A DNA stretch of 47,180 nt, taken from contig NZ_CAMFHB010000049.1 of assembly GCF_945952055.1 (NCBI RefSeq), positions 1 through 47,180 of the forward strand, given 5' to 3'. Origin of the DNA: an uncultured Alsobacter sp. (lineage in GTDB: Bacteria > Pseudomonadota > Alphaproteobacteria > Rhizobiales > Beijerinckiaceae). Numbering within the stretch: the first letter of the stretch is position 1; the number at the start of each line of letters is the position of its first letter. Below the pieces are notes generated by a model. It saw only the letters and a program-made list of their open reading frames with translations. It had not been told where the DNA came from and searched no databases. This document shows positions 43,761-47,180 of the stretch, piece after piece. The position numbers and the translations under genes were made by a program.

Positions 43761-43958
43761 TCAGCGCTTGAAGAATGCATCGGCGGCGGCGCGGGAGGCG
43801 AGCTTCGCGGCGCGGGCTTCTTCCAGGCGGGTGATCTCGGAGCGCAACAGGGCGACGCGCTCGTCGAGTTCGTCGACCGACAGCATGGCGACGTCCTGCC
43901 CGAGCTCGTGCGAGGTCGGCCTGGGTCGGGGTTCGGCTTCGGCGAAGGGGTCGGCCAT
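43761..43958 (-). CDS. DUF1192 family protein
   Basis: A 65-residue protein of the DUF1192 family: VAMLSVDELDERVALLRSEI followed by RLEEARAAKLASRAAADAFF K (split for length). It has a disordered Pro/Glu start and one helical hairpin. AAGGAG lies eight bases before the ATG at 43958, which rules out the overlapping GTG. In related genomes it neighbours RcdA and the quinone oxidoreductase/TrcR genes; here only the latter remain adjacent, divergently. Function is unknown. Confidence 0.9.
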   Translation of the reverse strand: MADPFAEAEPRPRPTSHELGQDVAMLSVDELDERVALLRSEITRLEEARAAKLASRAAADAFFKR

Positions 43959-44097
43959 GGTCTTCACTCCTTTCGCAGGTCGTCCGCCGGAGGGAGCCTC
44001 GCGACGACTGCCCCGTTGGCTTAGGGTGCGCAGCCTTCAGGATAGGGACAACACGCGCCGCGCCTCAAGCCGCGACGCTGCCGCAAGGAGACCGAGC

Positions 44098-45114
44098 ATG
44101 ACCGCGACCATGGCGCCGACCGCCACGATGACCGCCATCGAGATCCGGGCGCCCGGGGCCCCGGAGGTGCTGGTCCCAGGCATCCGGCCCGTGCCGCAGC
44201 CGGGGCCGGGCGAGATCCTGGTGCGCGTGGCGGCGGCCGGCGTCAACCGGCCCGACGTCATCCAGCGCAAGGGCTTCTACCCGCCGCCGCCCGGAGCCTC
44301 CGACATTCCCGGCCTCGAGATCGCCGGTACCGTGGTCGCCTGCGGGCCGGGCGCGACGCGCTACGGCGTGGGCGACACGGTGTGCGCGCTGGTGGCGGGC
44401 GGCGGCTACGCGCAATACTGCCCGGTACACGAGGACAATGCGCTGCCGATCCCGGCCGGGCTGTCCTTCGTCGAGGCGGCGGCCGTCCCCGAGACGTTCT
44501 TCACCGTCTGGACCAACGTCTTCGAACGCGGCCGGCTGCGGGCGGGCGAGCGGTTCCTCGTCCATGGGGGCACGTCCGGCATCGGCACCACGGCCATCAT
44601 GCTGGCCAAGGCCTTCGGCGCCACCGTCTACGCGACGGCGGGCAGCGACGAGAAATGCGACGCCTGCCGCGCCCTCGGCGCCGACGGCGCGTTCAACTAC
44701 CGCACGCAGGACTTCGTGGCCGAAGCGAAGGCCGCGACGGGCGGGGCAGGGGTCGACGTCATCCTCGACATGGTGGGCGGGGACTACATCGGCCGCAACT
44801 ACGAGGCCGCCGCCGTCGACGGCCGGATCGTGCAGATCGCCTTCCAGGGCCCGTCCACGGCGCAGGTGGACTTCCGCCGGCTGATGTTCAAGCGCCTCAC
44901 GCACACGGGCTCCACCTTGCGCAGCCGCAGCGTGGCGGAAAAGGCCGAGATCGCCCGGGCGCTGGCGGACAAGGTCTGGCCGCTGCTGGCGGCGGGGCGC
45001 TGCAAACCCGTGATCCACGCCGTGCTGCCCCTCGACCAGGCGGCCGCGGCCCACGCGCTCATGGAAAGCAGCACCCACATCGGCAAGATCGTGCTCGAGA
45101 CGGGGCAGGCCTGA
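44098..45114 (+). CDS. NAD(P)H-quinone oxidoreductase (QorA/PIG3-like, MDR superfamily)
   Basis: A 338-residue zinc-free medium-chain reductase. The N-terminal domain has GEILVRVAAAGVNRPDVIQR and IPGLEIAGTVVACGPGATRY. The nucleotide-binding fold is HGGTSGIGTTAIMLAKAFGA (a GxxxGxGT/A-type loop) followed by ATAGSDEKCDACRALGADGA. It is closest in style to the PIG3/zeta-crystallin group, which reduces quinones with NADPH. AAGGAG lies seven bases before the ATG. It precedes trcR on the same strand. Confidence 0.93.
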   Translation: MTATMAPTATMTAIEIRAPGAPEVLVPGIRPVPQPGPGEILVRVAAAGVNRPDVIQRKGFYPPPPGASDIPGLEIAGTVVACGPGATRYGVGDTVCALVAGGGYAQYCPVHEDNALPIPAGLSFVEAAAVPETFFTVWTNVFERGRLRAGERFLVHGGTSGIGTTAIMLAKAFGATVYATAGSDEKCDACRALGADGAFNYRTQDFVAEAKAATGGAGVDVILDMVGGDYIGRNYEAAAVDGRIVQIAFQGPSTAQVDFRRLMFKRLTHTGSTLRSRSVAEKAEIARALADKVWPLLAAGRCKPVIHAVLPLDQAAAAHALMESSTHIGKIVLETGQA

Positions 45115-45281
45115 GAGCGCGGAGGATAGCCGCAAGCGTCAATTGCATCGCTTCTCGCAAAGGCCTATATACGGCGCCAATCCCCTTTCAGTCTGGCGAC
45201 TTGGGGCTCCGGCCGGAAGGCCCGGTCGGAGCGCGAGGCGCCTTGGCCTCGTTCCGGCGAGGGAGCCCAGGAGAAGGACCC

Positions 45282-45983
45282 ATGAGCACTGGACCGCTGA
45301 TGCCGAAGGCGACGGCCGTATGGCTCGTCGACAACACCTCGCTCTCGTTCGAGCAGATCGCCGACTTCTGCAAGCTCCACCCGCTCGAGGTGAAGGGCAT
45401 CGCGGACGGCGAAGTGGCCGCGGGCATCAAGGGCCTCGATCCCGTCGTGGCCGGCCAGCTCACCCGCGAGGAGATCGCGAAGGCCGAGGGCGACACGGGC
45501 TACCGCATGAAGCTTGCGGTCTCCACCGTCCGCCTGCCCGAGCAGAAGCGCAAGAAGGGCCCGCGCTACACGCCGCTGTCGCGCCGCCAAGATCGCCCGA
45601 ACGCCATCCTCTGGCTGCTGCGCAACCACCCGGAGCTGAAGGACGCGCAGATCATGCGCCTCGTCGGCACCACCAAGACCACGATCCAGCAGATCCGCGA
45701 CCGCACCCACTGGAACGCGGCCACCCTGGCGCCGATGGATCCCGTGACGCTCGGCCTGTGCTCGCAGATCGACCTCGACTTCGAGGTCGCCCGCGCCGCC
45801 AAGGACCGCCCGGCCGTCGTGGAAGAGGCGAGCCAGACGCTGCTGCCGGCCGAGGTCACCACGGCCCGCGAGCCGGTGGCCCAGCCCTTCGCCAACCTTC
45901 AGGCGCCCAAGCCGAAGGAAGAGGAGGCGCTCGACGTCGAGTCGGTGTTCGCCAAGCTCAAGCAGCTCAAGACGAACGAGTAA
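45282..45983 (+). CDS. trcR: Cell-cycle transcriptional regulator TrcR (DUF1013 family)
   Basis: A 233-residue protein restricted to alphaproteobacteria. The opening PLMPKATAVWLVDNTSLSFE and QIADFCKLHPLEVKGIADGE form a helix-turn-helix-like unit. A second region, AILWLLRNHPELKDAQIMRL then VGTTKTTIQQIRDRTHWN, also looks DNA-binding. The family is DUF1013, called TrcR in current naming and linked to cell-cycle transcription. AGGAGAAGGA lies directly before the ATG. It is closed by a strong terminator. Confidence 0.95.
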   Translation: MSTGPLMPKATAVWLVDNTSLSFEQIADFCKLHPLEVKGIADGEVAAGIKGLDPVVAGQLTREEIAKAEGDTGYRMKLAVSTVRLPEQKRKKGPRYTPLSRRQDRPNAILWLLRNHPELKDAQIMRLVGTTKTTIQQIRDRTHWNAATLAPMDPVTLGLCSQIDLDFEVARAAKDRPAVVEEASQTLLPAEVTTAREPVAQPFANLQAPKPKEEEALDVESVFAKLKQLKTNE

Positions 45984-46008
45984 CGCGCACTTCTGCACGC
46001 GCAAGGTG

Positions 46009-46034
46009 AAGGCCGGGCTCCAGCCCGGCCTTTT
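46009..46034 (+). terminator. Rho-independent terminator after trcR
   Basis: AAGGCCGGGCT and AGCCCGGCCTT pair perfectly around a two-base centre, followed by TTTT, 25 bases after the trcR stop. Confidence 0.93.
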
Positions 46035-46060
46035 GCGTTTGACCGGGCGGTGTTTTGCCG

Positions 46061-46151
46061 TTTACCGGGCGTTAACCATGCGAATGATCGTTCGAAAGCC
46101 ACATTCCTGGGAAAGCTTCCGGCAAGGTTGATGGAACCTTCGCTTAACCAT
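46061..46151 (+). promoter_or_regulatory. Candidate CtrA sites upstream of pal
   Basis: TTTA-N7-TTAAC (46061-46076) differs by one base from the CtrA full site TTAA-N7-TTAAC, and TTAACCAT occurs twice (46072-46079 and 46144-46151). Both lie between the trcR terminator and pal, 136-226 bases before the pal start. The remaining leader shows no other signal. Confidence 0.5.
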
Positions 46152-46286
46152 GCCCGCCTTATGCGTCGGTCTCGGGAGTGCTGGGGGCCAGAGACTTTCG
46201 GCCCAAGGCATGCTGCGAAGCGGTGAGAACCGTCCTTTCGACCGACAGCATGCGATCACCATGACGAGATCGATGAGGAGTTCCCC

Positions 46287-46808
46287 ATGCCGGGACTGAT
46301 GCGCATCACCCATGCTGCGAAGCTCGCCTTCGCCCTTTCCGCCGCGCTGACGCTCGCGGCGTGTTCGTCGAACAAGGCGGCAGACGGGGCGGGCGGCCCG
46401 GGTGGCGCCGGCCTGGCGGGCGGCGGCGTGGCGACGCCGGGCTCCGCCCAGGACTTCGTCGTGAACGTCGGCGATCGCGTGTTCTTCGAGACCGACTCCA
46501 CCGACCTGACCTCCACGGCCACGGCCACGCTCGACAAGCAGGCCGCCTGGCTCAGCCAGTACCCGCGCTACTCCATCACCATGGAAGGCCATGCGGACGA
46601 GCGTGGCACCCGCGAGTACAACTTCGCGCTCGGCGCGCGCCGCGCGCAGGCCGCCCGCGACTACCTCGCCACGCGCGGCATCAGCGCCTCGCGCATCAAG
46701 ACGATCTCCTACGGCAAGGAACGTCCGGTCGCGGTGTGCGACGACATCTCCTGCTGGTCCCAGAACCGCCGCGCGGTCACCGTCCTGGGCGGCGCCGCCG
46801 GCATGTGA
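46287..46808 (+). CDS. pal: Peptidoglycan-associated lipoprotein Pal
   Basis: A 173-residue outer-membrane lipoprotein. The signal ends in LTLAAC with Cys26 as the lipidated residue, followed by a Gly/Ala-rich linker. The OmpA-like domain starts near 57, with DRVFFETDSTDLTSTATATL, MEGHADERGTREYNFALGAR and a C-terminal CDDISCWSQNRRAVTV. The Asp and Arg of the peptidoglycan-binding site are in HADERGT and NFALGARRA. GAGGAG lies six bases before the ATG. It is not next to tolB but begins 24 kb after it, in the same orientation. Confidence 0.97.
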   Translation: MPGLMRITHAAKLAFALSAALTLAACSSNKAADGAGGPGGAGLAGGGVATPGSAQDFVVNVGDRVFFETDSTDLTSTATATLDKQAAWLSQYPRYSITMEGHADERGTREYNFALGARRAQAARDYLATRGISASRIKTISYGKERPVAVCDDISCWSQNRRAVTVLGGAAGM

Positions 46809-46820
46809 CGCCTCCGGGGT

Positions 46821-46852
46821 CGCCGGGGCGGGGTGAGGCACCCCTTCCGGCG
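46821..46852 (+). terminator. Nested hairpin between pal and cpoB
   Basis: CGCCGG pairs with CCGGCG and, inside, GGGGTG with CACCCC around AGG, 13 bases after the pal stop. There is no T tract, so it may act as an attenuator or mRNA stabiliser rather than a full terminator. Confidence 0.45.
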
Positions 46853-46940
46853 GCCCCCTTCATGCGCGAAGCCCCGCCATACTCCAGCGCGGCCGCGGAC
46901 ATATTTTGGTCTCCGCGACGCTTCATGTTAGGAGGCGTCC

Positions 46941-47180
46941 ATGCCAGACCCCGTCCGACAGGCCGCCATGATCCGTCGCTTCGTCCCGTTCGGCCGCGCC
47001 CTGCGCGCGCTCCTGCCCCTGATCGCGCTGACGATCCTGCCTCTGGCGCCTGCCAGGGCCCAGGACGCCGCCGAACTGCTGCTGCAACAGGGCCCCCTCC
47101 AGCGCCAGGTCCCCACGCTCCCGCGCCAGATCGCACACCTGCCCCTCCCGCACCAGCGCCCCCCCGCCCCCCTCCAGACG
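46941..47180 (+). CDS. cpoB: Tol-Pal system coordinator CpoB/YbgF, 3'-truncated by window end
   Basis: The ATG at 46941 follows AGGAGG with 5-base spacing. Residues 1-40 form a signal peptide ending LAPARAQ. DAAELLL then matches the start of the coiled coil of CpoB, the periplasmic protein that coordinates Tol with peptidoglycan synthesis. From about residue 48 the sequence becomes Pro/Gln/His-rich (QRQVPTLPRQIAHLPLPHQR), whereas the family has Leu/Gln/Glu-rich coiled coil. The retained residues still line up with the family without gaps, so C-biased base errors near a contig end are suspected. The frame stays open to the edge. Confidence 0.8.
   Translation, partial: MPDPVRQAAMIRRFVPFGRALRALLPLIALTILPLAPARAQDAAELLLQQGPLQRQVPTLPRQIAHLPLPHQRPPAPLQT

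Overview
The window is GC-rich, densely coding chromosomal DNA from an alphaproteobacterium, most likely order Hyphomicrobiales (Rhizobiales). The evidence is the gene set: RcdA (DUF1465), TrcR (DUF1013), DUF1192 and DUF4164 proteins, paired YdcH proteins, a three-subunit transhydrogenase, and a tkt-gap-pgk-fba cluster lying divergent to DUF4164-zapA. I see no tRNA, rRNA, CRISPR array, transposase or phage gene, so genus and species stay open.

Layout. 1-1.7 kb: end of the pntAA-pntAB-pntB transhydrogenase operon with a clear terminator. 1.7-4.6 kb: two unknown small genes, then a divergent NmrA-type oxidoreductase / HxlR regulator pair with a perfect 26-bp palindrome between them, then a VOC protein. 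4.6-8.3 kb: two divergent acyl-adenylate-forming enzymes (an acyl-CoA ligase and propionyl-CoA synthetase PrpE). 8.5-16.7 kb: a minus-strand run tkt-gap-(small)-pgk-(small)-fba-ThiE-like-Sel1. 17.1-22.4 kb: plus-strand DUF4164-zapA-ybgC-tolQ-tolR-tolA-tolB. 22.7-25.7 kb: a TPR lipoprotein, rpsU and purEK. 25.8-32.7 kb: a diguanylate cyclase, two YdcH proteins, rlmN, suhB, and a MotA/MotB-like pair with a GNAT gene. 32.7-35.6 kb: an ABC exporter, rpmE and rcdA.

35.8-43.7 kb is the accessory-looking part. It lies between rcdA and the DUF1192 gene, which I recall as usually close together in this order. On the plus strand it holds a ComB-like phosphatase, a c-type cytochrome and a membrane protein that looks like a site-2 protease stripped of its active site. 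On the minus strand a tight five-gene operon encodes a PQQ-dependent dehydrogenase, two periplasmic binding proteins, an ABC ATPase and an ABC-2 permease. Gene content resembles the PedABC type of system associated with quinoprotein alcohol dehydrogenases. The dehydrogenase has an Asp-x-Asp motif at the catalytic position, the signature of lanthanide enzymes, but other usual metal ligands and the vicinal Cys pair are changed. A 22-codon ORF followed at once by a strong terminator lies just upstream.

43.7-47.2 kb returns to conserved genes: DUF1192, a quinone oxidoreductase, trcR, pal and the start of cpoB. The Tol-Pal genes are therefore split, with tolQRAB and pal-cpoB about 24 kb apart on the same strand. 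Two copies of a large intergenic palindromic repeat (about 22.5 and 26.5 kb) lie in the intervening stretch. The last ~110 bases look unusually C-rich for cpoB and may be low-quality contig-end sequence.
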